Shown piece by piece: positions 34,739-43,640 of a DNA stretch of 64,000 nucleotides. A program made the translations under genes and the position numbers. Under the pieces are notes generated by a model. That model ran no database searches. It was not told the DNA's origin and saw nothing but the letters and a program-made list of their open reading frames with translations. Each line of letters opens with the position of its first letter. Position 1 is the first letter of the stretch. Where the stretch lies: NCBI RefSeq assembly GCF_034259325.1, contig NZ_JAXIVS010000010.1, forward strand, positions 62,001 to 126,000, written 5' to 3'. The stretch comes from Hyalangium ruber. Its GTDB lineage: Bacteria > Myxococcota > Myxococcia > Myxococcales > Myxococcaceae.

Positions 34739-36547
34739 TTAGTAGTTGAAGCGAGCAACATATATTCCACCACCAACGACCTCTGACTCACTCCATGCGA
34801 TGACAGGAAAGCCGTCGGCATTGAGTTGAAGTGATAGACCGTAGGCAGACGTGTAACTGCCCGGCTTCGCACTCAATGCACCTCCGAGCATTTCCCATCC
34901 TGCGCCTGTCCACCTTCCAATGTGGACATCAAAAACATCACTACCTCCCGTCCAGGCAACCACGGCACGTCCCTCTGAATCCAACTGGAGAGAGTTTACG
35001 TCCACGACGATTGAACTCACGTTGAGATTACCTCCCAATGCTGTCCATTGGCTTCCCGTCCATCGATGTACGTAAAGCCCTCCCCTGGAACCGCTACTCT
35101 CTTGAAAACTCACGACAGGCTGACCAGCCGAATCCAGTGCAAGAGAAGTACGATGAACCGGAGTCATTCCTGGATTGACGCTGATTGGGCCTCCCAGCAT
35201 CTCCCACTCCTCTGCGTTCCATCTGCTCACATACAGCGCCTCAAAGGAGTCATCGCCCATCTCCGTCCAACTCACTACAGGGCTGTCTGCAGAATCCAGT
35301 CGGAGTGAGACATCCCTTACAGGTGTATTGCCCGGCTTTGCGCTGAGTGCATTACCGACACTTGCCCAAGTAGTGCCACTCCAACGCCATACCTGAAGAT
35401 TCAGAGTCGAACCATCATCTGCCGAAAATGCAACGACAGGATTGCCGCTACCATCCATCCGCAGCGATGACAGTGACGATATCGCACTGCCAGGGGACGC
35501 ACTCAATGCTGTCCCGACGGACTCCCAATTACTCCCGGTCCACCGCTTGACATATATATACCGAACGGTTTTCGTTTCACTCCACGCTATGACAATCTCC
35601 CCATTGCCTGTCATCTGAAGAAGCGGACTAGCAAGAGTGCTTCCTGAGGTGACATTCAACGATCCTCCCAACTGCTCCCATTCACTCCCCGTCCAGCGCC
35701 TGACATAGCCATAGCCTCCAACCACATACGCCACAAGCGGCATGCCGGCAGCGTCCAATTGAAGGCTAGGCTGCCCTGCAACCATTGAAGGCACCTGCGG
35801 CACGGACCCTATGAAATAGAAGTCCGGCACACTCCAGTTCCAAACATCCTGAGGAACTTGGAGAGCATTTCCAGCCAAGTCTCGCAAGCCGCTCGTCAAG
35901 TTGAGGTCAACCTCTGCTGGAAGACCCATTCTCATTGAAGGAGCGACCTGGAAAAGCTGGGCATCCGCTGAGAGCGTCACATTCGTCGCGATATCGGCCC
36001 CGTTCACGCTCATTCGGACCGAGGTGCTGTTGACGGAACTCGGGTCCAATGGCTCGGAGAACGCCACTTGAACGGGGCGGCTGGCGGAAACACCCTCCGC
36101 GCCTGGCTCAGGAGTACGGATGACGACTTGGGGAGGCGTGCGGTCCACCACGACGTTCCGAGCAGCACTGGTGAATGTCTGCGCGGCTCTCCGCGCCCTC
36201 GCTACCAGCGCGTAGTTGCCTTCCGCTTTCGTCGTCGTATCCCAGCGGAAGGTGTATGGCGCGGTCAGGGTTGCCAGCAACTCGTCGCCTACGAGCAACT
36301 CCACTACATCTGGCGTCCCGCTCGTTACCTCAACGCTGACGTCTACTACGCCGTTCGTGTAGGTCGTCCCTGCTGGGGCCAGGACTCGCACGCTCAAATC
36401 CGGCAGGCTCTCGTCGGGTAAGCCTCCATCCGGGTTTGGGTTCCCTGCATCGGGAGTCTCGACGGGGTCGATTCCAGGCAGGCTGATGCAGCCGGATGCA
36501 GCGAGGAACAGCATCACTGCGAAGGATGAAGCTCGGTTTCGGTTCAT
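34739..36547 (-). CDS. Lipoprotein with Ig-like domains and repeat propeller, low G+C
   Basis: A 602-residue lipoprotein (AGGAG upstream of ATG 36547; lipobox AASGC). A Pro/Asp/Gly linker, then a Big-type Ig domain (residues 50-135) and an SbsA-like Ig domain (135-245) with a typical TPPQVV...SRPVQVAFSEPLDPSSV entry. From residue 250 about seven repeats of a Trp-rich blade (RRWTGSxWExLGG...LSxxPG) form a propeller. The protein is likely anchored on the outside of the cell. Its base composition is near 50% G+C in the lines I counted, well below neighbours, and its third positions are not G+C-biased. Recent transfer is the likely explanation. Binding partner unknown. Confidence 0.8.
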   Translation of the reverse strand: MNRNRASSFAVMLFLAASGCISLPGIDPVETPDAGNPNPDGGLPDESLPDLSVRVLAPAGTTYTNGVVDVSVEVTSGTPDVVELLVGDELLATLTAPYTFRWDTTTKAEGNYALVARARRAAQTFTSAARNVVVDRTPPQVVIRTPEPGAEGVSASRPVQVAFSEPLDPSSVNSTSVRMSVNGADIATNVTLSADAQLFQVAPSMRMGLPAEVDLNLTSGLRDLAGNALQVPQDVWNWSVPDFYFIGSVPQVPSMVAGQPSLQLDAAGMPLVAYVVGGYGYVRRWTGSEWEQLGGSLNVTSGSTLASPLLQMTGNGEIVIAWSETKTVRYIYVKRWTGSNWESVGTALSASPGSAISSLSSLRMDGSGNPVVAFSADDGSTLNLQVWRWSGTTWASVGNALSAKPGNTPVRDVSLRLDSADSPVVSWTEMGDDSFEALYVSRWNAEEWEMLGGPISVNPGMTPVHRTSLALDSAGQPVVSFQESSGSRGGLYVHRWTGSQWTALGGNLNVSSIVVDVNSLQLDSEGRAVVAWTGGSDVFDVHIGRWTGAGWEMLGGALSAKPGSYTSAYGLSLQLNADGFPVIAWSESEVVGGGIYVARFNY

Positions 36548-36874
36548 GGTGACTCCTGCTCAATGCAGCAACCGTTCCGATGGGCTGCCCAGAAACCGCT
36601 CTACCTTCCCCCCACTCCACCTCGGGACCTGCTCAACGAAACTCCCTGCAATCACTGGAACTTACGATCTTTCGGCCTGTGTCCCGCAGTTCCCCTGAGG
36701 CGTCCGCCACTCCGTCCACACCACCGGACCCGTCTCCAGGCGCGGACTGGGCGTCCATGAATGAGACTCCTTGGCGAGAAGCCCTCCTGGCTTCGTTGCC
36801 TCGTCACCGTTCGGACGTCACCTCCGGAATCCATCCGCGACGGGTGAGTCCTGGGGCGATACCGTGGCGCCCCG
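36548..36874. other. Intergenic stretch, no gene seen
   Basis: The 327 bases between the divergent genes show no convincing coding frame. The half next to 36547 shares the lower G+C of the lipoprotein gene. A small hairpin GAAGCC/GGCTTC (36778-36794) without T-run is the only stem noticed. It presumably carries the promoters of both divergent genes. Confidence 0.5.
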
Positions 36875-38161
36875 ATGAGTTCATCCAAGCCCGGACGTAA
36901 CGACCCGTGCCCCTGTGGCAGCGGCAAGAAGTACAAGGTGTGTCACGCCGCCGAAGACCGCGCGCGTGACGCGCCTCCTCCCGCGACTCCCCATCCGCTC
37001 GCCAAGGACCTCCGGGCCGCCATGGATCTGCTCGGGGACCCGGATGTCTCCAAGCTGTCTGGCGCGCTCGACCACCTGGGCAAGCTGCTCTCCGCGTGGG
37101 GCCCCGCTCCCGGACTGCGCTTCGACTCCGCTGCCTTCGAGACCCATATCAGCAAGGCGCTCGAGGCCCTGCCCGATGCCGTCGAGCAGAACCCCGCCCA
37201 GACCCGCCGCGACCTCTTCATCGGCGCCGCGCGCGTGTTCGGCACCCGCGATTTCCTGAACTCCTTCCGCAACGCCCTGCTCCAGCGCGCCTCCGAGCCT
37301 TCCCGCACTCCCGAGGAGCGGTTGGCTCTGTCCGTCGGCGTGCTGCTCGCCTCCGCCTCCGAGAAGAGCAAGCAGTTCCGCCCCGAGGACATCCCCGTCC
37401 TCGATGTCATCTTCGACGTCCAGTTCCGCGAGTGGAGCACGCACCGCCACGAGCTCGCCAGCAAGCTGGATGCCCTCGTCCGCGCCGCCGAGGAGGAAGA
37501 GGAGGCGAAGCTCACGCCCGCGGGCGAGGAGGCCCTGCGTCAGGCCAACGAGGGCAACGTGGAGGCCCTCGTCCAGCACATCCAGTCGGATCCGCGCCTC
37601 TTCGAGCGCATCAACCGCGAGGCCAAGGAGCGCGCCGCCCGCGTCGAGGCCAAGCTGCGCGAGCCCGCCACCCCGCCCCTCTTCGCCCCCGAGGAGGAGT
37701 TGTGGTTCACCTGCGTCCTCTGGGAGCCCCTCGGCGCCGTGAAGCGCGCCGCCTCCGACGCCGGCACCCGCCGCGCCGCCGTGGAGAACCTCATCCGCGC
37801 CGTGAAGGGCGCCCTCGATGCCACGCTCCTCGATGGAATGCTCGAGCGCCTGCGTCAGAAGGCGAAGGACCCCGCGCTGGATGACGACGCCCGCGCCTGG
37901 TTCACCGACCTCTCCATCGCCCTGGAGGCCGAGCCCTCCCGTATGGTCATGGCCGCCCTCTTCACCGCCAGCCAGGAGGCCCAGGGCCGCTCCGCCGAGG
38001 AGATGGTCATGCTCGCCGACATCAAGGCCAAGCCCGTCTGGACGCCCGAGGACTTCGAGCCCTATCGCCAGCTCCTGGAGACCCAGGGCCTGCCCGCTGC
38101 CGCCGAGCGCATCCGCCGCAGCCAGGACTGGCTCCGCGAGCACCCCGTCTCGCTGGCCTGA
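36875..38161 (+). CDS. SEC-C metal-binding domain protein
   Basis: A 428-residue cytoplasmic protein with an N-terminal SEC-C motif (Cys12, Cys14, Cys23, His24) that binds zinc, as in the C-terminus of SecA. The remaining 400 residues are a single long run of alpha-helices with many Ala, Glu and Arg, and no known enzyme motif. In SecA this motif contacts SecB or the ribosome, and in other proteins it is found in a variety of contexts. The gene ends at a TGATCA palindrome shared with the stop of the convergent gene (38159-38164). Confidence 0.8.
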   Translation: MSSSKPGRNDPCPCGSGKKYKVCHAAEDRARDAPPPATPHPLAKDLRAAMDLLGDPDVSKLSGALDHLGKLLSAWGPAPGLRFDSAAFETHISKALEALPDAVEQNPAQTRRDLFIGAARVFGTRDFLNSFRNALLQRASEPSRTPEERLALSVGVLLASASEKSKQFRPEDIPVLDVIFDVQFREWSTHRHELASKLDALVRAAEEEEEAKLTPAGEEALRQANEGNVEALVQHIQSDPRLFERINREAKERAARVEAKLREPATPPLFAPEEELWFTCVLWEPLGAVKRAASDAGTRRAAVENLIRAVKGALDATLLDGMLERLRQKAKDPALDDDARAWFTDLSIALEAEPSRMVMAALFTASQEAQGRSAEEMVMLADIKAKPVWTPEDFEPYRQLLETQGLPAAAERIRRSQDWLREHPVSLA

Positions 38162-39400
38162 TCAGACGCGCAGATCGCCGTCGTGCAGATCCCGCCCGGA
38201 GAGGAGCCGGGCGGTCCGCTGCAGTCGCTCCGTGCCCACCCGCGTCAGCGCGCCGCGCATGCCCGGCTGGCTCAGGATGAGCCGCTCGAAGGCCTCCCGC
38301 TCCAGCCGCAGCACCACGCTGCCGTCCTCCGCTCGCACCGTGGCCGACACCGGCTTGCCCAACAGCAGGGAGATTTCTCCGAAGACGTCTCCCTCGCGCA
38401 TCTCCGGGTACGCCTTCTCCCGCCCGTCCGGCAGCACGTGGTACGGCGTGCAGCGCCCGCGCAGCAGCAGGTAGAAGGCATTGCCCACCTGCCCCTGCTC
38501 GAGGATGGCCTTGCCGGCGGCTACCTTCAGCAGCTTGAACTCCCGCGCCACCGCCTGCTTCTGCTCCGGCTTGAGCGGGGCGAACACCGGGTTGCTGCGC
38601 AGCAGGTTCTCCACCATCCGTTCCCGGTAGAAGGCCTGCACCACCTGCCCCACCACCGGGTAGCGCTTCACCACCGGCGACAGCTTCGCCCGCGTGCATT
38701 CCAGGAGCACCACCGGCTCCATCGCCACCACGCTCGCCAGCCGCGGGCCCTCCGAAATCAACGCCAGCTCTCCGAAGAAGGCCCCCTCTTCCAACTGCCC
38801 CACCTTGCGCTTCTCTCCACCCTGGAGCTCGCGCACCACCTCCACCTTCCCCTGCACCAGCGCGAACATCGAGGCCCCGGGCTCGCCCTCCTTCACCACC
38901 GTGTGGCCCGGAGGGAAGGCGCGCACGTCCAGTTGCTCCACCACCGCCGCGAACGCCTCGCGCCCCAGCTTCGAGAACAACGGCACCACCGGCATGCCCG
39001 CCGCCGGCCCGTGCCCGTCCGGCACCAGCTCGAACTCCGCCGAGTGCGTGGCCGGCCCGTGGTGGCTCGCCTTGTCCGGCCCGCGCCACCCGTACAGGTC
39101 CGCCAGCGAGCGCTGCGTCCGCGTGTGCCCTGGTTCCAGCTTCAGCAGCGCCTTGCACGCCACGATGGCTCGCAAGAGGTGCCCGCCTCGCGCCCACGCC
39201 AGCGCCGCCTCCTCATAGGCGTCCACCGCCTCCGCGCGCCGGCCGAGCCGCTCGCGCAGCTCGCCCACGTGCTGGTGGCTGACCCCATCGTCCGGATCCG
39301 CCTTCACCACCTGCTCGTACTCGGCGAGCGCCGCCTCCACCTGGTCCAACGCCGCCAGGCGCGCGGCCTTCTCCCGGTGCCGCTGGAGCGTGTCCGTCAC
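38162..39400 (-). CDS. TPR plus two cyclic-nucleotide-binding domains
   Basis: A 412-residue protein starting at GTG 39400. Residues 1-100 are TPR-like helices (AALAEYEQVV and AVDAYEEAAL). Two CNB domains follow at about 145-255 and 265-385. Each has the jelly-roll pattern; the phosphate-binding cassettes read FFGELALISEGPRLASV and VFGEISLLLGKPVSATV. The usual Arg is present only in the first copy (PRL), and its absence from the second suggests that only one domain may bind cAMP well. It has no DNA-binding domain, so it probably acts as a binding subunit or scaffold. It begins six bases after the stop of the related gene at 39407 and forms an operon with it. Confidence 0.85.
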   Translation of the reverse strand: MTDTLQRHREKAARLAALDQVEAALAEYEQVVKADPDDGVSHQHVGELRERLGRRAEAVDAYEEAALAWARGGHLLRAIVACKALLKLEPGHTRTQRSLADLYGWRGPDKASHHGPATHSAEFELVPDGHGPAAGMPVVPLFSKLGREAFAAVVEQLDVRAFPPGHTVVKEGEPGASMFALVQGKVEVVRELQGGEKRKVGQLEEGAFFGELALISEGPRLASVVAMEPVVLLECTRAKLSPVVKRYPVVGQVVQAFYRERMVENLLRSNPVFAPLKPEQKQAVAREFKLLKVAAGKAILEQGQVGNAFYLLLRGRCTPYHVLPDGREKAYPEMREGDVFGEISLLLGKPVSATVRAEDGSVVLRLEREAFERLILSQPGMRGALTRVGTERLQRTARLLSGRDLHDGDLRV

Positions 39401-39406
39401 AACGCC

Positions 39407-40645
39407 CTACGCGCTCAGCGCCCGCACCCGGGCCGCCAGGTTCCGAGTGAAGAGGCGGTAGATGCGCAGCGCCGCCCCCTCATGCGTGTCCAGGTAGTGC
39501 TGGAAGCCCGCCCGTGTAATGCGCAGCGCCCGCACCGCCGTGCGCGCCCGAACATGCGCCGAGGTGGGCCCATCCTGGATGAGCGAAATCTCGCCCAGGT
39601 ACGCCCCCGGCCCCAGCGTGTTGAGCCGCTTGGCGTCCGGCTCCGGGCCGCTGAACACGTCCACCGTGCCCTCCAGCAGCACGAAGAGCCCCGAGCCCTG
39701 GGCGCCCTTCTCCAACACCGTGGCCCCTTCCGGAATCAGCACCTGCTGCGCCACCCGGTACAGGTCCTTCATGTCCTCCAGCGAGAGCTCGCCGAAGATG
39801 GGAATGGCCTTCAGGTAGCCGTAGCCGCTCGTGGCCGGAGTGATTCGCGCCGCCGGCGGCACCGAGGGCGCCGTCGAGCTCGCGCCCGGCAACTGCGCCA
39901 GCACCTCGTCCGCCTCCGCGTCCCGGCCTACGCGCCGCAGCAGCCGCGCCTGCTCGGCCAGCACCGCCGGATCCTTGCGCGCATCCTCCGAGGCCCGCAG
40001 CGTGTCCACCAGCAGCGCCAGCGCGCGCCGGGGCTGCGACTCGTTGTCCAGCAGGGTGCAGATGCGAAGCACCGACTCGAGGTGCCGCGGATCATCCAAC
40101 GGCACCCCGCAGAGCGCCTCCACCTCGGCGTGGACGTTGCCCAGCTCGCGGTACACCGCCGCCGCCTCCAGCGGCCGGCCCAGCCGCGCCAGGCACTGCG
40201 CCATCGACTCGCGCGCGCCCAGCCCGCGGTAGAGCTCCAGCGAGCGCTCCAGCGCCCCGCCCCGCTCGAAGGCCGCCGCCGCCTTGGCGATGTCTCCGGC
40301 GCGCATGTACGCCTCGGCCGCCTCCACCTGATTGCCGCCCTGCTCGTAGAGCGCCGCTACCTCCGCGTCCGGGCCCAGGCTCTCCGAGAGCCGCGCCGCG
40401 CCGGTGAAGTCGCGCGCCTTGCGCAGCACCTCCACCAGCCCCTTGCGCTCCTCCGCCGTGGCCGCCGCCGCCTCCCGCAGCAGCCGCTCCCGCTGGGCCG
40501 CGCTCAGGTCCTCGTAGAGCTGAACGGCCGTCTCCACCTCGTCGCGCGTGGCCAGCCACTGCACCACCTGGTAGGCGCTCCCACCGGGCGCGCCCGGCTG
40601 CCCGCTCTCATCCACGCTGTTGGACTCCGCCGGGGTTGGCTCCAT
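39407..40645 (-). CDS. TPR-like repeats plus one cyclic-nucleotide-binding domain
   Basis: A 412-residue protein (ATG 40645, AGAGGAAG upstream). Residues 20-270 hold several TPR-like helical repeats (AAVYRELGNVHAEVEAL and similar). Residues 295-410 form one CNB domain with the cassette YLGEISLIQDGPTSAHV. It lacks the usual Arg of the cAMP site, so ligand binding is uncertain. It is paralogous in layout to its downstream neighbour. No GAF or output domain is present. The pair may act with the adenylate cyclase at 23157, but the genes are not adjacent. Confidence 0.83.
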   Translation of the reverse strand: MEPTPAESNSVDESGQPGAPGGSAYQVVQWLATRDEVETAVQLYEDLSAAQRERLLREAAAATAEERKGLVEVLRKARDFTGAARLSESLGPDAEVAALYEQGGNQVEAAEAYMRAGDIAKAAAAFERGGALERSLELYRGLGARESMAQCLARLGRPLEAAAVYRELGNVHAEVEALCGVPLDDPRHLESVLRICTLLDNESQPRRALALLVDTLRASEDARKDPAVLAEQARLLRRVGRDAEADEVLAQLPGASSTAPSVPPAARITPATSGYGYLKAIPIFGELSLEDMKDLYRVAQQVLIPEGATVLEKGAQGSGLFVLLEGTVDVFSGPEPDAKRLNTLGPGAYLGEISLIQDGPTSAHVRARTAVRALRITRAGFQHYLDTHEGAALRIYRLFTRNLAARVRALSA

Positions 40646-40810
40646 GTCGTCTTCCTCTACCACGCCGGGCGATTGGCGAAGTGCCAGAATCCCTCGGCCC
40701 GAAAGTCCCACGACCGTACCGACTGGGCGAGCCCCAAGCTACCACAGCGCTTCGGAGATGGTCCGCACCAGTACGTAACCCTCCCACCTTCACCGCGCCC
40801 TCCGAAGCGC

Positions 40811-41539
40811 CTACCCCGCGCGGCTGAAGAGCAGGAAGTACTGGTTGGGGAGGAAGCCGTGCTCCTCGACGAAGCGGTAGCCCGCGGCCTCCATCTCCTG
40901 GCGCAGCTGCTCCGGCGGCAGCCGGTGCTCCTCGGGCGGCCCCATGGGCTGGCCCTTGCGGAAGTCGATGACGGCCACGCGGCCCTTCGGCGTGAGCATC
41001 CCCTGGAGCTTCCGGAAGTACGTCACCCGGTCCGAGATGTGGTGGTACGTGTTGACGACGAGCACCAGGTCCACCGGCTCGGGAAGCTGGGGGCTGGCGG
41101 GCGCTCCGAGCACCGGCTTCAGGTTGCCCAGTCCCTCTCGCCGCGCACGCTCTCCCAGGTAGCGCGCCATGTCCGGCTCGATGTCCACGCCGTACACCAC
41201 CCCCTGGTGTACCGCCCGCGCCAGCCGCACCGCGAAGTACCCCGTGGCCGAGCCCAGGTCCGCCACCTTCGCCTCCGGCGGCAGCGCGAGCGCGGAGATG
41301 ACCTCGTCCGGCTTCTGCCACGCATCCCGCGCCGGATCCTCGAAGCGCTGGGCCCACGCCTCCGCGTCCTCGAAGCGGTGGGGCATGGCGCCGTGGTGGC
41401 TCACGGAGTGCTCCGCGTGGCCGCCCTCGGGCGGGGCGTGCGCGCATGAGACCGCGAGCAGTGGTACCAGCAGCGACCCGAGGAGACGGGGACAAAAGGC
41501 GTTCGGCACGAAATCCTCCAGGGTGGACGGGGCGCGCAT
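40811..41539 (-). CDS. Lipoprotein with class I SAM-dependent methyltransferase fold
   Basis: A 242-residue protein from ATG 41539. The N-terminus is a signal with lipobox (LAVSCAHA), and the mature sequence is a class I methyltransferase: motif I KVADLGSATGYFAVRLA, acidic VDIEPDMA, and later LVLVVNTYHHI. It matches the COG4798-type 'predicted methyltransferase' group, in which some members carry export signals. A methyltransferase outside the cytoplasm would lack S-adenosylmethionine unless it is imported or the signal acts otherwise. It diverges from the four-gene secreted operon at 41701 by 161 bases. Confidence 0.82.
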   Translation of the reverse strand: MRAPSTLEDFVPNAFCPRLLGSLLVPLLAVSCAHAPPEGGHAEHSVSHHGAMPHRFEDAEAWAQRFEDPARDAWQKPDEVISALALPPEAKVADLGSATGYFAVRLARAVHQGVVYGVDIEPDMARYLGERARREGLGNLKPVLGAPASPQLPEPVDLVLVVNTYHHISDRVTYFRKLQGMLTPKGRVAVIDFRKGQPMGPPEEHRLPPEQLRQEMEAAGYRFVEEHGFLPNQYFLLFSRAG

Positions 41540-41700
41540 TCTCGCCTCCCGGGAGCGCGCCAGGCGAGCAGGCAATCGGCCTGCTGACTCCTCCGGCAAT
41601 GCGCCACACCCGTTCTCACAGCCCAAGAGGATCATCCGTGGTACCCCAACCGTCTCCCAGCGGTATCGTGCGGGGCGCCGTTCGCCTGGAGCCCACCGAG

Positions 41701-43005
41701 ATGAAGACCCTTCCCCCCTGCTGGAGATTGCTGCTGGCGCTGGTGACCTTGCGCGCCACCGCCGCGCTGGCCCACGGCGGCCTGCCCGAGACGACCAATG
41801 TTTCGCTGCGCCGTGGCAATGACAGCGATCTCATCGTGGGCGCCAGCTTCGGCGCGGTCATCTCCCGGGACAGCGGGCAGACATGGCGGTGGATCTGCCC
41901 CGAGGGCATGGGCATCGGCGCCTGGCGTCCGGAGCGCTACTTCTGGCTGACCGACGGGGACATCCTCGCCGCCACTGGCAACTCGCTGGTGCGCTCCTCG
42001 GACGGGGGCTGCACGTGGAGCATGCACCCGACCTTCAAGGACACCTGGGCCACCAGCCTCGCCGTCCACCCGACCGACGAGCGCATCATGTACGTCACCA
42101 CGGGCAAGCCCTACGTGGCCAACAGCGTCTACCGCTCCGAGGACGGCGGCCAGACGTGGACGCCCATGGTGACGCCGAACGCGGAGACGCGCTACTCCGT
42201 CGTCCGCATCGCCCCGTCCGACCCCCGGCGGCTCTATGCCTCGGGCCTGGATGGCAGTGGCATGTTCCTGCTGCGCAGCGACGACGCGGGCCAGAGCTGG
42301 ACGCGCCTGCCCCAGCCCCTGCCCCAGTTCCAGACGCCGTATGACTTCATCATGGTGATGGTGAGCGAGGCCTCGCCGGACGTGCTCTGGGCCAAGGTCT
42401 CCGCCCAGGGCTACAGCTACCTGCTCAAGAGCACCGATGGCGGCGCCACCATGACGCAGGTGCTGGAGGTGGCCGACATCCTCATCGGCGCGGAGGTCTC
42501 CGCGGACGGCAACACCGTGTGGGCCGCCACCCCCGTCTACCTCTACCGAGGCCGGGAGGGCGAGGCCATCGCTCCCCTGCCGCTGCCCAACGGCAACGCC
42601 TGCGCGAAGCGCTCGGGGGATGTGCTCTATGGATGCGGCTCGAGCTGGGTCCACGAGTGGGCCCTGGCGCGCAGCCGCGACGAGGGCACCACCTGGGAGC
42701 CCCTCTTCCGCCTCAAGGACATCGCCGGCTCCCACGTCTGCGGGGAGAGCACCCCCGTGCAGCAGGCCTGCCCCTCGCGCTGGCCCCAGGTCGCCGCGAC
42801 GCTTGGCTCGAGTGTCGCCACCGACGGGGGCGTCCCCTCCGGCTCGGATGGCGGTACCAACGGGCCGGGGGACGGCACCTCCCCGCCTCCGCCCGCCGCG
42901 AAGGGGGGATGCAGCACCGCGAGCGGCCTGGCGCCCTCCGCCCTGTTACTCCTAACCCTCGGTCTGAGCCGCCACTCCCGGCGGCGCCAGGCCCGGAGAG
43001 ACTGA
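41701..43005 (+). CDS. BNR/sialidase-like propeller with MYXO-CTERM-like tail
   Basis: A 434-residue exported protein. The signal peptide ends at ALA before HGG. Residues 30-360 have Asp-box-like blades (SRDSGQTW, SSDGGCTW, SEDGGQTW, SDDAGQSW, STDGGATM), the hallmark of BNR propellers. A Gly/Ser/Pro linker leads to a C-terminal sorting tail: Cys in GGCSTASG, a hydrophobic span and the basic end RHSRRRQARR. This is the MYXO-CTERM pattern, in which the Cys is processed and the protein becomes surface attached. It is the first gene of four; the next starts two bases past its stop. Confidence 0.86.
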   Translation: MKTLPPCWRLLLALVTLRATAALAHGGLPETTNVSLRRGNDSDLIVGASFGAVISRDSGQTWRWICPEGMGIGAWRPERYFWLTDGDILAATGNSLVRSSDGGCTWSMHPTFKDTWATSLAVHPTDERIMYVTTGKPYVANSVYRSEDGGQTWTPMVTPNAETRYSVVRIAPSDPRRLYASGLDGSGMFLLRSDDAGQSWTRLPQPLPQFQTPYDFIMVMVSEASPDVLWAKVSAQGYSYLLKSTDGGATMTQVLEVADILIGAEVSADGNTVWAATPVYLYRGREGEAIAPLPLPNGNACAKRSGDVLYGCGSSWVHEWALARSRDEGTTWEPLFRLKDIAGSHVCGESTPVQQACPSRWPQVAATLGSSVATDGGVPSGSDGGTNGPGDGTSPPPPAAKGGCSTASGLAPSALLLLTLGLSRHSRRRQARRD

Positions 43006-43007
43006 CC

Positions 43008-43640
43008 ATGACGACGAGACAACGCATCCTCTGGAGTGTCTGTGCTTCCACGCTGCTGCTGGGCTCTGCCTGCGGCAAGGAAGAAGAGCCCACCGACAAG
43101 TGTGGCGAGCCGCTCTACGGTGGCTCCGCCACGGACGAGGCGTGGATGACGATGGTGGACGCGCAGAGCAAGGCGGCGGACGCCTCGCGCGCCGTCTCGC
43201 TGATGTCGCCGACCGAGGGGGAGACGTTCGCCGCCGACGCCGCGGCGCCCCGCTTCTCGTGGACCTCGCCGCTGCGCGCCTCCCTGGAGCGCGACACGCC
43301 GAGCCGCTACGCCCTGGCGCACCCGCGCGCCTCCAAGGGCGTGTTCTCGTGGCTGGGTGAGTTGCTGGTGCCCACCGCCGAGGCGCACCTGCCGCCCTTC
43401 ACCGGAGACATCTACTTCGTGGAGGTGAGCGTGCCGGGCCGGGAGTGCCCGCTCCAGGTGCTCACCTCGGAGCTGGCGTGGCAGGTGGACGCCGAGTCGT
43501 GGAAGACGATGGGCGACGCGGCCGGCAAGGACCTCAAGCTCCAGGTGACGAGCGCCTACCTTCAGGACAACCGCCTCAAGGAGGGGCCCTTCCGGCTGGC
43601 GACACCGCGCGTGTTCCGCCGGGCGGCCGCCACGCCATGA
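43008..43640 (+). CDS. Small lipoprotein of unknown function
   Basis: A 210-residue lipoprotein; lipobox GSAC after an N-terminal hydrophobic segment. The mature sequence has two more Cys (DKCGEPL, GRECPL), a Trp-rich stretch and a segment rich in Glu and Asp, without any recognised domain. It lies two bases after the propeller gene, and its stop overlaps the start of the next gene (ATGA at 43637-43640). It is therefore part of the same translated unit and probably forms a complex with the propeller and cytochrome at the cell surface. Confidence 0.75.
   Translation: MTTRQRILWSVCASTLLLGSACGKEEEPTDKCGEPLYGGSATDEAWMTMVDAQSKAADASRAVSLMSPTEGETFAADAAAPRFSWTSPLRASLERDTPSRYALAHPRASKGVFSWLGELLVPTAEAHLPPFTGDIYFVEVSVPGRECPLQVLTSELAWQVDAESWKTMGDAAGKDLKLQVTSAYLQDNRLKEGPFRLATPRVFRRAAATP

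Noticed and set aside
38183-41449. A very long open frame (1088 codons) on the plus strand.
   Set aside because: It lies antisense to three recognised genes (the two CNB genes and the methyltransferase). Its translation is rich in His, Arg and Gln without domain pattern, an effect of G+C-biased codon use.
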